Shown piece after piece: positions 1-10,054 of a stretch of 64,000 nucleotides of DNA. Both the position numbers and the translations under genes were made by a program. How positions within the stretch are numbered: position 1 is the stretch's first letter; each line of letters starts with the position of its first letter. Under the pieces are notes generated by a model. The model worked only from the letters and a program-made list of their open reading frames with translations, had not been told where the DNA came from and did no database searches. The DNA comes from Enterobacter chengduensis (GTDB lineage Bacteria; Pseudomonadota; Gammaproteobacteria; Enterobacterales; Enterobacteriaceae): positions 4,898,001 through 4,962,000 of the forward strand of contig NZ_CP043318.1 of the NCBI RefSeq assembly GCF_001984825.2, given 5' to 3'.

Positions 1-10
1 AAGCCCGGAA

Positions 11-40
11 TTTAGCCACTTCACGCACTGTTCATGTCAA
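11..40 (-). promoter_or_regulatory. Candidate promoter reading left, probably for rho
   Basis: Read on the minus strand there is a perfect TTGACA (35-40), an 18 bp spacer and GCTAAA (11-16). It lies about 145 bp beyond the end of trxA and points out of the window, where rho follows trxA in E. coli. Assignment to rho is by synteny only. Between it and trxA, bases about 133-165 can form an imperfect 9 bp hairpin without a T-run, so no clear trxA terminator is seen. Confidence 0.4.
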
Positions 41-183
41 CAACGGGAAGTATCGGGTAAAACAAGATTCAAACAACAAGATATGTTTAAAACGAAGTCA
101 TAGCTAACTTAGCACGACTTCAGCCGGGCGTCCAGAGTTCCACATCATTTAGCCGGGAGCTCTGAACGCGCAGCGGAGAAACC

Positions 184-513
184 TTACGCCAGGTTAGCGT
201 CCAGGAACTCTTTCAGTTGACCTTTGGACAGCGCGCCCACTTTGGTCGCTGCCACTTCGCCGTTTTTGAACAGCAGCAGGGTCGGGATGCCACGGATACC
301 GTATTTTGGTGCGGTGCCCGGGTTCTGGTCGATGTTCAGCTTGGCAACGGTCAGTTTGCCCTGATATTCGTCAGCGATCTCATCCAGAATCGGGGCGATC
401 ATTTTGCAAGGACCACACCATTCAGCCCAGAAATCGACGAGGATCAGCCCGTCAGCCTTAAGTACGTCCGTGTCAAAACTGTCGTCAGTCAGGTGAATAA
501 TTTTATCGCTCAT
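184..513 (-). CDS. trxA: Thioredoxin 1
   Basis: This is the general cytoplasmic disulfide reductase, 109 residues, reduced by thioredoxin reductase; it serves ribonucleotide reductase and PAPS reductase among others. The active site WCGPCK is at residues 32-37 and the cis-proline segment GIPT is near residue 77. The start is the ATG in MSDKIIHL, preceded by TGGAG at 7 bp. The frame stays open for 25 codons upstream and contains RLIPVELY, which resembles the longer E. coli annotation, but the short start fits the mature protein. It is divergent from rhlB, as in E. coli. Confidence 0.97.
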   Translation of the reverse strand: MSDKIIHLTDDSFDTDVLKADGLILVDFWAEWCGPCKMIAPILDEIADEYQGKLTVAKLNIDQNPGTAPKYGIRGIPTLLLFKNGEVAATKVGALSKGQLKEFLDANLA

Positions 514-657
514 ATATAACTCCACAGGAATAAGCCTGGTACGTTGGTTTTGTCTCCACCAACGACGTGTTGATGTCGCATTAACCAACTAAAGGTTGAC
601 TTTATTTCACCGGATACGCTTTCGTAAAGCAATAGTAAGCTGATATTCTACCACACT

Positions 658-1926
658 ATGAGCAAAACACATTTAACAGAACAGAAGTTTTCCGACTTCG
701 CCCTGCACCCAAAAGTGATCGAAGCCCTTGAAACTAAAGGGTTTCATAACTGCACGCCCATTCAGGCCCTCGCGCTGCCGCTGACGCTGGCCGGTCGCGA
801 TGTTGCAGGGCAGGCGCAAACCGGTACCGGCAAAACGATGGCGTTTTTGACGTCAACGTTTCATTATTTACTTTCTCACCCAGCGATTGCAGACCGCAAA
901 GTTAACCAGCCGCGCGCGCTCATTATGGCCCCGACGCGAGAACTGGCGGTACAGATCCACGCAGACGCTGAACCCCTGGCACAGGCTACTGGTCTCAAGC
1001 TTGGCCTGGCCTATGGCGGTGACGGCTACGATAAGCAGCTGAAAGTGCTGGAAAGCGGCGTGGATATCCTGATCGGTACCACCGGCCGTCTTATCGATTA
1101 CGCCAAACAGAACCACATTAATCTCGGCGCAATCCAGGTTGTGGTGCTTGATGAAGCCGACCGTATGTACGATCTGGGCTTCATTAAAGATATCCGCTGG
1201 CTGTTCCGCCGCATGCCGCCGGCCAATCAGCGTCTGAATATGCTGTTCTCTGCCACCCTCTCTTATCGCGTGCGTGAACTGGCGTTTGAACAGATGAACA
1301 ACGCCGAATATGTGGAAGTGGAGCCTGAGCAGAAAACGGGTCACCGCATTAAGGAAGAGCTCTTCTATCCTTCTAATGAAGAGAAAATGCGTCTGCTGCA
1401 AACGCTGATCGAAGAAGAGTGGCCGGACCGCGCCATTATCTTCGCAAACACCAAACACCGCTGTGAGGACATCTGGGGCCATCTGGCTGCGGACGGTCAC
1501 CGTGTTGGCCTGCTGACCGGCGACGTGGCGCAGAAAAAACGCCTGCGCATCCTCGACGAATTTACCCGTGGCGATCTTGATATTCTGGTCGCAACCGACG
1601 TGGCGGCACGTGGTTTACACATTCCAGCCGTGACGCACGTCTTTAACTACGATCTGCCAGACGACTGCGAAGACTACGTACACCGTATCGGTCGTACCGG
1701 TCGTGCGGGCGCAAGCGGTCACTCAATTAGCCTTGCGTGTGAAGAGTATGCGCTGAATCTTCCAGCCATCGAGACCTATATCGGTCACTCTATTCCGCAG
1801 AGCAAATATAATCCGGAAGCGCTGTTAAGCGAACTGCCGCCGCCTAAGCGTCTAACCCGCCCACGCTCCGGCAATGGTCCGCGTCGTTCAGGCGGCGCAC
1901 CGCGTAATCGTCGTCGTTCAGGTTAA
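658..1926 (+). CDS. rhlB: ATP-dependent RNA helicase RhlB
   Basis: DEAD-box helicase of 422 residues that unwinds structured RNA for the RNA degradosome through contact with RNase E. Visible motifs in order are the Q motif (CTPIQ, 32-36), motif I AQTGTGKT (53-60), PTRELAVQ (92-99), DEAD (165-168), SAT near 195 and [10 protein letters not shown] near 340. The tail after about residue 395 is rich in Arg, Gly and Ser, as expected for the RNA-binding C-terminus. gppA starts 6 bp downstream, suggesting joint transcription. Confidence 0.97.
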   Translation: MSKTHLTEQKFSDFALHPKVIEALETKGFHNCTPIQALALPLTLAGRDVAGQAQTGTGKTMAFLTSTFHYLLSHPAIADRKVNQPRALIMAPTRELAVQIHADAEPLAQATGLKLGLAYGGDGYDKQLKVLESGVDILIGTTGRLIDYAKQNHINLGAIQVVVLDEADRMYDLGFIKDIRWLFRRMPPANQRLNMLFSATLSYRVRELAFEQMNNAEYVEVEPEQKTGHRIKEELFYPSNEEKMRLLQTLIEEEWPDRAIIFANTKHRCEDIWGHLAADGHRVGLLTGDVAQKKRLRILDEFTRGDLDILVATDVAARGLHIPAVTHVFNYDLPDDCEDYVHRIGRTGRAGASGHSISLACEEYALNLPAIETYIGHSIPQSKYNPEALLSELPPPKRLTRPRSGNGPRRSGGAPRNRRRSG

Positions 1927-1932
1927 AAAAAT

Positions 1933-3417
1933 ATGCTCAGCTCCACCTCGCTTTATGCGGCAATTGATCTCGGTTCGAATAGTTTTCATATGCTGGTTGT
2001 GCGCGAGGTGGCGGGAAGCATACAAACGCTGACGCGCATCAAGCGCAAGGTCCGCCTCGCGGCGGGCCTGAGCAGCGACAATCACCTCTCACCTGAAGCC
2101 ATGGAACGTGGCTGGCAGTGTCTGCGACTCTTTGCCGAGCGTCTGCAGGATATCCCTCATGCCCAAATCACCGTGGTGGCTACAGCCACGCTCCGCCTGG
2201 CGGTTAACGCCGTGGATTTTATTGCCAAAGCGCAGGAAATTCTGGGTTGTCCGGTACAGGTTATCAGCGGTGAAGAAGAAGCTCGCCTGATTTATCAGGG
2301 CGTTGCACACACCACGGGGGGTGACGATCGCCGCCTGGTGGTGGATATCGGCGGTGCCAGTACCGAGCTTGTGACCGGCACCGGCGCGCAGGCAACGTCG
2401 CTCTTCAGCCTGTCGATGGGCTGCGTGACCTGGCTTGAGCGCTATTTTACCGATCGTAATCTGGGTAAAGAAAACTTCGACGAGGCGGAAAACGCCGCGC
2501 GCGACGTGTTGCGCCCGGTGATGGACGAGCTGCGCTATCACGGCTGGAAGGTCTGCGTGGGCGCCTCGGGTACCGTGCAGGCTCTGCAGGAAATCATGAT
2601 GGCGCAGGGAATGGACGAGCGGATCACGCTTGCCAAACTTCAGCAGCTAAAACAGCGCGCCATTCAGTGCGGACGCCTGGAAGAGCTGGAAATTGAAGGC
2701 CTGACGCTGGAGCGCGCCCTGGTCTTCCCGAGCGGGCTGGCTATCCTTATCGCCATTTTCACCGAGCTGAATATCCAGTGTATGACTCTGGCCGGCGGCG
2801 CGCTGCGCGAGGGTCTGGTCTACGGGATGCTGCATCTGGCGGTCGATCAGGATATCCGCAGCCGTACCCTGCGCAACGTGCAGCGTCGTTTTCTGGTTGA
2901 TATCGATCAGGCAGGGCGCGTATCGCAGCTGGCGTCACGTTTCGCCGATCGGGTCGCTAACGTCTGGGATCTTGATAATCTGAGCCGGGATCTGCTGCTG
3001 AGCGCCTGCGCGCTACACGAAGTGGGGTTAAGCATAGATTTTAAGCAGGCACCGGCGCATGCAGCGTATCTGGTACGGAATCTCGATCTGCCGGGCTATA
3101 CGCCCGCGCAGAAAAAATTGCTGGCAACGCTGCTGCTGAACCAGACCAATGCCGTCGACCTCTCCTCTCTGCATCAGCAAAACGCCGTACCGCCGCGCGT
3201 GGCCGAGCATCTGTGCCGTCTGCTGCGTCTGGCGATTCTGTTTGCCAGCCGTCGCCGCGACGATCTGCTGCCTGCCATTAATCTGGTGGCGAATGACGAG
3301 ACGCTTTCGCTGACGCTGCCGGAGAACTGGATCGATCGTCACCCGTTAGGGGCAGAGATGATCGAGCAGGAGTGCCAGTGGCAGAGCTATGTGCACTGGG
3401 TGCTGGAAGTGAAATAA
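1933..3417 (+). CDS. gppA: Guanosine-5'-triphosphate,3'-diphosphate pyrophosphatase
   Basis: Converts pppGpp to ppGpp and can act as an exopolyphosphatase; cytoplasmic member of the Ppx/GppA family. Length is 494 residues, equal to E. coli GppA. The N-terminus carries the ASKHA phosphate-binding loop ([11 protein letters not shown], 10-20), with a second signature [10 protein letters not shown] near residue 140; the C-terminal half is the HD-like helical domain. It follows rhlB by 6 bp and converges on rep, with a REP element between them. Confidence 0.96.
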   Translation: MLSSTSLYAAIDLGSNSFHMLVVREVAGSIQTLTRIKRKVRLAAGLSSDNHLSPEAMERGWQCLRLFAERLQDIPHAQITVVATATLRLAVNAVDFIAKAQEILGCPVQVISGEEEARLIYQGVAHTTGGDDRRLVVDIGGASTELVTGTGAQATSLFSLSMGCVTWLERYFTDRNLGKENFDEAENAARDVLRPVMDELRYHGWKVCVGASGTVQALQEIMMAQGMDERITLAKLQQLKQRAIQCGRLEELEIEGLTLERALVFPSGLAILIAIFTELNIQCMTLAGGALREGLVYGMLHLAVDQDIRSRTLRNVQRRFLVDIDQAGRVSQLASRFADRVANVWDLDNLSRDLLLSACALHEVGLSIDFKQAPAHAAYLVRNLDLPGYTPAQKKLLATLLLNQTNAVDLSSLHQQNAVPPRVAEHLCRLLRLAILFASRRRDDLLPAINLVANDETLSLTLPENWIDRHPLGAEMIEQECQWQSYVHWVLEVK

Positions 3418-3430
3418 GATCGTGAAAAAT

Positions 3431-3459
3431 GCCGGGTGGCCTACGCTTACCCGGCCTAC
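3431..3459. repeat. REP element between gppA and rep
   Basis: A short palindrome begins GCCGGGTGGC and ends TACCCGGCCTAC. It is the same repeat type as those at 5869, 8471, 28209, 34688, 40757 and 51169, and sits between two convergent genes. Confidence 0.8.
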
Positions 3460-3472
3460 AAGCCTTTCGGAC

Positions 3473-5497
3473 TCATCCTTTCTCTTTGGCTTTTGCCAGC
3501 ATGGCGCGAATGTTCGCCACGTTAGCCTGGCCCTTGTGCATCCGCTCTTCAGCGGTAATCACCTTGCGCTCCTGCTCCCAAATCAGGTCATCCTGCGGCA
3601 GTTCCAGCAGAAAACGGCTCGGCTCCGGGCGGACCAGCTCACCGTACTGGCGGCGCTCTTTGCACAGCGTGAACGTCAGCTCTTTCTGCGCGCGGGTGAT
3701 CCCCACGTAGGCCAGGCGGCGCTCCTCGTCGACGTTGTCTTCATCAATGCTGCTCTGGTGCGGCAATAATCCCTCTTCCATACCGACCAGATACACATAC
3801 GGGAACTCCAGACCTTTCGACGCATGCAGCGTCATCAGCTGCACCTGATCGGCCTCTTCTTCGCTCTCGCCGCGCTCCATCATGTCGCGCAGGGTGAAGC
3901 GGGTGACCACCTGGGTCAGGGTCATCGGCTCGTCGATTTCCGAGCCTTCCAGCATTTCAGTCATCCAGCTAAAGAGCTGGTTAACGTTTTTCATCCGCAT
4001 CTCAGCCGCTTTCGGGCTGGCGGACGTTTCGTATAGCCAGGATTCGTAATCAATACCGTGGATAAGATCGCGCACCGCCGCCACCGGCTCACGCTCTGCG
4101 AGACGCTGCACGTCGCCAAGCCAGTGGGTGAAGCGGGTGAGATTATCGTATCCGCGCCCCGTCAGCGTCTGGCTCAGGCCCATATCAAAGCTGGCGGTAA
4201 ACAGGCTTTTATTGCGGGTCATCGCCCACTCGCCCAGCTTTTGCAGCGTCGCCGGGCCAATCTCGCGCTTCGGCGTATTTACGATGCGCAGAAACGCGCT
4301 GTCGTCATCCGGGTTAGTGAGCACGCGCAGATAGGCCAGCAGATCTTTAATTTCTGGCCGTGAGAAGAACGAGGTGCCGCCCGAGATTTTGTACGGTATG
4401 CGGTTCTGCATCAGCATCTTTTCAAAGACGCGCGACTGATGATTGCCGCGATAGAGGATCGCGTAATCCTTATATTCAGTTTTGTTGACGAAGTGATGGG
4501 CGATGAGTTCGCCCGTGACGCGCTCCGCTTCATGCTCTTCGTTGTTGGCGCTGAGCACTTTCAGCTCCGTACCATAGCCCAGCTCGGAGAAGAGACGCTT
4601 CTCAAACACGTGCGGGTTATTGGCAATCAGGATGTTTGCCGCCTTCAGGATACGCCCGGAGGAGCGATAGTTCTGCTCCAGCTTAATCACCTGCAGCGCC
4701 GGGAAGTCTTTGCTCAGCAGCACCAGGTTTTGCGGACGCGCGCCGCGCCAGGAGTAAATTGACTGGTCGTCATCGCCTACCACGGTGAAACGCGCGCGCT
4801 GGCCCACCAGCAGCTTCACCAGCTCGTACTGGCTGGTGTTGGTGTCCTGATATTCATCCACCAGCAGGTAGCGGATTTTATTCTGCCAGCGCTCGCGCAC
4901 TTCTTCATTGCGCTGTAAAAGCAGCGTCGGCAGCAGGATCAGGTCGTCGAAGTCCAGCACGTTGCACGCTTTCATGTGCGCGTCGTACAGGCCATAGCAG
5001 TGGGCGAAGATCCGATCCCGTTCGCCTTTGGCGATCGCCGCGGCCTGGGCCGGGGTCATCAGATCGTTCTTCCAGTTCGAAATCGTCGAGATCAGCTGCT
5101 GCAGCAGCACCTTGTCATCTTCGATCAGCCCCTCGGTGAGCTCTTTGAGCAGCGCCACCTGATCGGTGTCGTCGAAGAGCGAGAAGTTGGACTTCATTCC
5201 CAGCGCGGCATACTCGCGCTTAATGATATCCAGCCCAAGCGTGTGGAAGGTGGAAATCATCAGGCCGCGCGCCTCTTTACGGCCCAGCGTCTGACCGACG
5301 CGCTCTTTCATCTCGCGCGCCGCTTTGTTGGTAAAGGTGACCGCCGCAATGTGGCACGCCTGATAGCCACAGCCGCGGATCAGGTGGGCAATCTTGTTGG
5401 TGATCACGCGCGTTTTACCGGATCCCGCGCCCGCCAGCACCAGACAGGGTCCAGTGACAAATTCGACGGCTTGTTGTTGTCCGGGGTTTAGACGCAT
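3473..5497 (-). CDS. rep: ATP-dependent DNA helicase Rep
   Basis: Superfamily 1A 3'-5' helicase, 674 residues, that travels with the replisome through DnaB and clears protein roadblocks. Visible parts are Walker A AGAGSGKT (22-29), the Walker B segment VDEYQDTN near residue 214, the [12 protein letters not shown] motif, and the late motif [15 protein letters not shown] near 560. The ATG of MRLNPGQQQ was chosen because it matches E. coli Rep; the frame extends 24 codons further upstream without family similarity. Confidence 0.97.
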   Translation of the reverse strand: MRLNPGQQQAVEFVTGPCLVLAGAGSGKTRVITNKIAHLIRGCGYQACHIAAVTFTNKAAREMKERVGQTLGRKEARGLMISTFHTLGLDIIKREYAALGMKSNFSLFDDTDQVALLKELTEGLIEDDKVLLQQLISTISNWKNDLMTPAQAAAIAKGERDRIFAHCYGLYDAHMKACNVLDFDDLILLPTLLLQRNEEVRERWQNKIRYLLVDEYQDTNTSQYELVKLLVGQRARFTVVGDDDQSIYSWRGARPQNLVLLSKDFPALQVIKLEQNYRSSGRILKAANILIANNPHVFEKRLFSELGYGTELKVLSANNEEHEAERVTGELIAHHFVNKTEYKDYAILYRGNHQSRVFEKMLMQNRIPYKISGGTSFFSRPEIKDLLAYLRVLTNPDDDSAFLRIVNTPKREIGPATLQKLGEWAMTRNKSLFTASFDMGLSQTLTGRGYDNLTRFTHWLGDVQRLAEREPVAAVRDLIHGIDYESWLYETSASPKAAEMRMKNVNQLFSWMTEMLEGSEIDEPMTLTQVVTRFTLRDMMERGESEEEADQVQLMTLHASKGLEFPYVYLVGMEEGLLPHQSSIDEDNVDEERRLAYVGITRAQKELTFTLCKERRQYGELVRPEPSRFLLELPQDDLIWEQERKVITAEERMHKGQANVANIRAMLAKAKEKG

Positions 5498-5534
5498 AAG
5501 TGATCGCTCAATGAAAGTCAGGAGGGGAGAATAA

Positions 5535-5864
<330 letters not shown>

Positions 5865-5868
5865 AAAA

Positions 5869-5943
5869 GCCGGGTGGCGGCTGCGCCTTACCCGGCCTAC
5901 ATCTTACGGTTTTGTAGGTCGGGTAAGCGAAGCGCCACCCGAC
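5869..5943. repeat. Pair of inverted REP elements between ppiC and ilvC
   Basis: Two REP units in opposite orientation: GCCGGGTGGCGG...TTACCCGGCCTAC and GTAGGTCGGGTAAGCG...CGCCACCCGAC. This is a BIME-type arrangement at the meeting point of two convergent genes. Confidence 0.85.
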
Positions 5944-5950
5944 AGACCGA

Positions 5951-7426
5951 TTAACCTGCTACTGCGATACGCTTCATATCGGTCATGTAGCCACGCAGTT
6001 TGTGACCCACTTTCTCGATCTGGTGGCTACGAATCGCTTCGTTCACATCGCGCAGCTGCGCGTTATCCACCGCGCCTTCCGCAATCGCTTTGCCCAGATC
6101 GCCCGTCTGCAGGGTGGTCATAAATTCTTTCAGCAGCGGCACGCAGGCGTAAGAGAACAGGTAGTTACCGTATTCTGCGGTATCCGAGATAACCACGTTC
6201 ATTTCGTACAGACGCTTACGGGCGATGGTGTTCGCGATCAGCGGCAGCTCGTGCAGTGATTCGTAGTACGCAGACTCTTCGATGATGCCGGAATCCACCA
6301 TGGTTTCGAACGCCAGCTCAACGCCTGCTTTCACCATGGCGATCATCAGGACGCCTTTATCGAAGTACTCCTGCTCGCCGATTTTACCTTCATACTGTGG
6401 CGCGGTTTCGAACGCGGTTTTACCGGTCTCTTCACGCCAGGTCAGCAGTTTCTTATCGTCGTTCGCCCAGTCCGCCATCATCCCGGAAGAGAACTCGCCG
6501 GAGATGATGTCGTCCATGTGTTTCTGGAACAGCGGTGCCATGATGGTTTTCAGCTGTTCAGACAGCGCGTAAGCACGCAGTTTTGCCGGGTTAGACAGAC
6601 GGTCCATCATCAGCGTAATACCGCCCTGCTTCAGCGCTTCGGTGATGGTTTCCCAGCCGAACTGAATCAGTTTTTCCGCGTAGGCCGGGTCGGTGCCCTC
6701 TTCCACCAGCTTGTCGAAGCACAGCAGGGAGCCCGCCTGCAGCATGCCGCAAAGAATGGTTTGCTCGCCCATCAGGTCAGATTTTACTTCAGCGACGAAG
6801 GAAGATTCCAGAACGCCCGCGCGGTGGCCGCCGGTCGCCGCAGCCCATGCTTTGGCAATCGCCATGCCTTCGCCTTTCGGATCGTTTTCCGGGTGAACCG
6901 CGATCAGGGTCGGCACGCCGAAGCCACGCTTGTACTCTTCGCGAACTTCGGTACCCGGGCACTTCGGCGCTACCATCACCACGGTGATGTCTTTACGGAT
7001 CTGCTCGCCCACTTCAACGATGTTGAAGCCGTGGGAGTAACCCAGCGCCGCGCCGTCTTTCATCAGCGGCTGTACGGAACGCACAACGTCTGAGTGCTGC
7101 TTGTCCGGGGTCAGGTTAACTACCAGATCCGCCTGCGGGATCAGCTCTTCGTAGGTACCCACTTTGAAGCCGTTTTCGGTCGCTTTGCGCCAGGAAGCAC
7201 GCTTTTCAGCAATCGCTTCTTTACGCAAGGCGTAGGAGATATCCAGACCGGAGTCACGCATGTTCAGGCCCTGGTTCAGACCCTGTGCGCCACAGCCGAC
7301 GATGACCACTTTTTTACCCTGAAGGTAGCTCGCGCCATCGGCAAATTCATCGCGCGCCATGAAGCGGCATTTGCCCAGCTGCGCCAGCTGCTGGCGCAAG
7401 TTCAGTGTATTAAAGTAGTTAGCCAT
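5951..7426 (-). CDS. ilvC: Ketol-acid reductoisomerase (NADP+)
   Basis: Second common step of valine and isoleucine synthesis: isomerises and reduces acetolactate or acetohydroxybutyrate with NADPH and Mg2+. At 491 residues it is the long class II form with duplicated knotted C-terminal domain. The Rossmann loop is [13 protein letters not shown] near residues 40-52, followed by ALRKE and the SWRKA segment for NADPH phosphate recognition. Transcription is divergent from ilvY; in E. coli, IlvY activates ilvC when acetolactate or acetohydroxybutyrate is present. Confidence 0.98.
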   Translation of the reverse strand: MANYFNTLNLRQQLAQLGKCRFMARDEFADGASYLQGKKVVIVGCGAQGLNQGLNMRDSGLDISYALRKEAIAEKRASWRKATENGFKVGTYEELIPQADLVVNLTPDKQHSDVVRSVQPLMKDGAALGYSHGFNIVEVGEQIRKDITVVMVAPKCPGTEVREEYKRGFGVPTLIAVHPENDPKGEGMAIAKAWAAATGGHRAGVLESSFVAEVKSDLMGEQTILCGMLQAGSLLCFDKLVEEGTDPAYAEKLIQFGWETITEALKQGGITLMMDRLSNPAKLRAYALSEQLKTIMAPLFQKHMDDIISGEFSSGMMADWANDDKKLLTWREETGKTAFETAPQYEGKIGEQEYFDKGVLMIAMVKAGVELAFETMVDSGIIEESAYYESLHELPLIANTIARKRLYEMNVVISDTAEYGNYLFSYACVPLLKEFMTTLQTGDLGKAIAEGAVDNAQLRDVNEAIRSHQIEKVGHKLRGYMTDMKRIAVAG

Positions 7427-7540
7427 GGGTGATACCTCGTGATGTTGTGTGTCTTATTGTTCGGTTCGCGTTTTAGCGAGAATGTACCCACATTACAACA
7501 GGAAATTTATTGCGGAAATTGATATATTCACAACGTCATG

Positions 7541-7555
7541 TTGCAATTTTTGCAA
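7541..7555. promoter_or_regulatory. Candidate IlvY operator in the ilvC-ilvY intergenic region
   Basis: The inverted repeat TTGCA-N5-TGCAA lies 24 bp before the ilvY start, inside the 152 bp divergent ilvC-ilvY region. E. coli IlvY binds two tandem operators in this region, one overlapping its own promoter; this repeat has the right place and form for that one. The second operator toward ilvC was not resolved. Confidence 0.55.
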
Positions 7556-7578
7556 TGTAAAAAGAGGGAGTGAAATCG

Positions 7579-8469
7579 GTGGATTTACGCGATCTGAAAA
7601 TGTTTCTTCACCTGGCGGAAAGCCGTCATTTTGGCCGCAGCGCCCGGGCGATGCACGTTAGCCCCTCCACGCTTTCACGCCAGATCCAGCGCCTTGAGGA
7701 AGACCTCGGCCAGCCGCTATTCGTGCGCGACAACCGCACCGTCACCCTTACGGAGGCGGGCGAAGAACTGCGCATTTTTGCCCAGCAGACGCTGTTGCAG
7801 TACCAGCAGCTGCGTCACTCGATTGACCAGCAGGGGCCGTCGCTGTCCGGCGAGCTGCATATTTTCTGCTCCGTGACCGCCGCCTATAGCCATCTGCCGC
7901 CCATCCTCGACCGCTTCCGCGCCGCGCATCCGTCGGTTGAAATTAAGCTCACCACCGGCGACGCCGCCGACGCGATGGAAAAAGTGGTGACGGGCGAAGC
8001 GGATCTCGCCATTGCCGGGAAACCCGAAACGCTGCCGGGCGCGGTAGCGTTCTCAATGCTGGAGAATCTGGCGGTGGTGCTGATCGCCCCGGCGCTGCCC
8101 TGCCCGGTGCGTAACCAGGTGTCGGTGGATAAACCGGACTGGTCCACGGTGCCGTTTATCATGGCCGACCAGGGGCCGGTGCGTCGTCGTATTGAGCTAT
8201 GGTTCCGCCGTCAGAAAATCAGCAACCCGTCGATTTACGCCACGGTCAGCGGCCATGAGGCGATGGTATCGATGGTGGCGCTCGGCTGCGGCGTGGCGCT
8301 GCTGCCGGAGGTGGTGCTGGAAAACAGCCCGGAGCCGGTACGCAATCGCGTAATGATTCTGGATCGCAGCGATGAGAAAACGCCGTTCGAACTTGGCGTG
8401 TGCGCACAAAAAAAGCGGCTGCATGAGCCGCTTATTGATGCGTTCTGGACGATATTGCCGAACCATTGA
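7579..8469 (+). CDS. ilvY: LysR-type activator of ilvC
   Basis: LysR-family regulator, 296 residues, with N-terminal winged helix (DLRDLKMFLHLAESRHFGRS, HTH about residues 18-37) and a C-terminal inducer domain. Two GTG starts are possible, at 7570 and 7579. GTG 7579 gives the E. coli-like N-terminus (V/M)DLRDLK and leaves GAGGGAG at a proper distance, while GTG 7570 would sit directly on it. Codons near the 3' end also encode the terminator for the opposing ilv operon. Confidence 0.95.
   Translation: MDLRDLKMFLHLAESRHFGRSARAMHVSPSTLSRQIQRLEEDLGQPLFVRDNRTVTLTEAGEELRIFAQQTLLQYQQLRHSIDQQGPSLSGELHIFCSVTAAYSHLPPILDRFRAAHPSVEIKLTTGDAADAMEKVVTGEADLAIAGKPETLPGAVAFSMLENLAVVLIAPALPCPVRNQVSVDKPDWSTVPFIMADQGPVRRRIELWFRRQKISNPSIYATVSGHEAMVSMVALGCGVALLPEVVLENSPEPVRNRVMILDRSDEKTPFELGVCAQKKRLHEPLIDAFWTILPNH
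8407..8432 (-). terminator. Rho-independent terminator of the ilv operon, inside the ilvY coding region
   Basis: Read on the minus strand, AGCGGCT and AGCCGCT form a 7 bp stem around a CATGC loop, followed by a run of seven T. It lies 75 bp beyond the ilvA stop and fully inside the last 65 bp of ilvY. Confidence 0.8.
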
Positions 8470-8470
8470 A

Positions 8471-8500
8471 GTCGGGTGGCGCTGCGCTTACCCGACCTAC
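8471..8500. repeat. REP element between ilvY and ilvA
   Basis: Single palindromic unit GTCGGGTGGCGC...TTACCCGACCTAC directly after the ilvY stop and before the ilvA stop, between convergent genes. Confidence 0.8.
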
Positions 8501-8507
8501 GATCCGC

Positions 8508-10052
8508 TTAACCTGCAAGGAAAAAACGAAACGCCGGGTTGTGGGTTTCGTCGTGACACTCATAGCCAAGCTCGTTCAGCCGCGTTTCGAAATCCGGCTC
8601 GTGCTCGCCCAGTTCGAACGCCGCCAGCACGCGGCCGTAGTCGGTACCATGGCTGCGGTAGTGGAACAGGGAGATGTTCCAGTGCGTGCCCAGCGTGTGC
8701 AGGAACTTGAGCAGCGCGCCCGGTGACTCCGGGAACTCAAAGCTGAACAGACGTTCCTTAAGCGGCTTAGAGGGACGCCCGCCGACCATGTAGCGCACGT
8801 GCAGCTTCGCCATCTCATCGTCCGAGAGATCGACCACGCTGTAGCCACCTTCGTGCAGGAGGTTCAGGATCTCCTTACGCTCTTCCAGCCCGCGGCTCAG
8901 ACGCACGCCGACAAAAATGCAGGCGTCTTTGGCATCGGCAAAGCGGTAGTTAAACTCCGTCACCGAACGACCGCCCAGCAGCTGGCAAAACTTCAGGAAG
9001 CTGCCCTTCTCCTCCGGAATGGTCACCGCCAGCAACGCTTCACGCTGTTCCCCCAGCTCGCAGCGCTCGGACACGTAGCGCAGGCCGTGGAAGTTCACGT
9101 TGGCACCGGAAAGCACGTGCGCCAGACGCTCGCCGCGAATGTTGTGCTGGGCGATGTATTTTTTCATTCCCGCCAGGGCCAGCGCGCCGGAGGGTTCCGC
9201 CACCGCACGCACGTCTTCGAACAGATCTTTCATCGCCGCGCAGATCGCGTCGCTATCCACCGTGACGATATCGTCGAGATATTCCTGGCAGAGACGGAAG
9301 GTTTCATCCCCGATGCGTTTTACCGCTACGCCTTCGGCAAACAGCCCAACGCGCGGCAGATCCACCGGATGTCCGGCATCCAGCGCCGCTTTCAGGCAGG
9401 CAGAGTCTTCCGCTTCCACGGCGATGACTTTGATCTGCGGCATCAGCTGTTTGATCAGCACCGCCACGCCCGCCGCCAGCCCGCCGCCGCCCACCGGGAC
9501 GAAGACGCGGTCGAGATGGGCATCCTGCTGCAGCAGTTCCAGCGCCAGCGTGCCCTGACCGGCAATCACCATCGGGTGATCGAACGGTGGCACCCAGGTG
9601 AAGCCCTGCTGCTGCGCCAGCTCGATCGCTTTGGCTTTGGCTTCGTCAAAGTTAGCGCCGTGGAGCAGCACTTCGCCGCCGAAACCGCGCACCGCATCGA
9701 CTTTAATGTCGGCGGTCGCCATCGGCATCACGATCAGCGCTTTCAGCCCCAGACGGGCAGACGAGAACGCCACGCCCTGGGCGTGGTTACCCGCCGACGC
9801 GGTAATGACGCCGCGCGCTTTTTGTTCCTCGGTCAGCCCGGCCATCATCGCGTAGGCGCCGCGCAGCTTAAAGCTGTGCACCGGCTGGCGGTCTTCGCGC
9901 TTCACCAGAATGACGTTATCGAGGCGCGACGAGAGCTTTTCCATTTTCTGCAGCGGCGTGACCTGCGCCGCTTCATAGACCGGCGCGCGCAGCACCGCTC
10001 TCAGATATTCCGCCCCCTCGGGGGCGGCGGATAAGGGTTGTGACTCGGCCAT
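8508..10052 (-). CDS. ilvA: Threonine deaminase (biosynthetic, L-threonine ammonia-lyase)
   Basis: First committed step of isoleucine synthesis, threonine to 2-oxobutanoate and ammonia, with PLP and feedback inhibition by isoleucine. The 514 residues comprise the PLP domain (PLP lysine in SFKLRGAY near residue 62, glycine loop GGGGLAAG near 188) and two ACT-like regulatory segments in the last 190 residues. Two adjacent ATG codons exist, at 10055 and 10052; the second matches E. coli MADSQPL. The first overlaps the ilvD stop by one base (TAATG), so translation is probably coupled. Confidence 0.97.
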   Translation of the reverse strand: MAESQPLSAAPEGAEYLRAVLRAPVYEAAQVTPLQKMEKLSSRLDNVILVKREDRQPVHSFKLRGAYAMMAGLTEEQKARGVITASAGNHAQGVAFSSARLGLKALIVMPMATADIKVDAVRGFGGEVLLHGANFDEAKAKAIELAQQQGFTWVPPFDHPMVIAGQGTLALELLQQDAHLDRVFVPVGGGGLAAGVAVLIKQLMPQIKVIAVEAEDSACLKAALDAGHPVDLPRVGLFAEGVAVKRIGDETFRLCQEYLDDIVTVDSDAICAAMKDLFEDVRAVAEPSGALALAGMKKYIAQHNIRGERLAHVLSGANVNFHGLRYVSERCELGEQREALLAVTIPEEKGSFLKFCQLLGGRSVTEFNYRFADAKDACIFVGVRLSRGLEERKEILNLLHEGGYSVVDLSDDEMAKLHVRYMVGGRPSKPLKERLFSFEFPESPGALLKFLHTLGTHWNISLFHYRSHGTDYGRVLAAFELGEHEPDFETRLNELGYECHDETHNPAFRFFLAG

Positions 10053-10054
10053 CA

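Noticed and set aside
514..588. 25 extra in-frame codons before trxA
   Set aside because: The ATG at 513 has the ribosome site and fits mature thioredoxin; the extension partly resembles an old E. coli annotation but is most likely untranslated leader.
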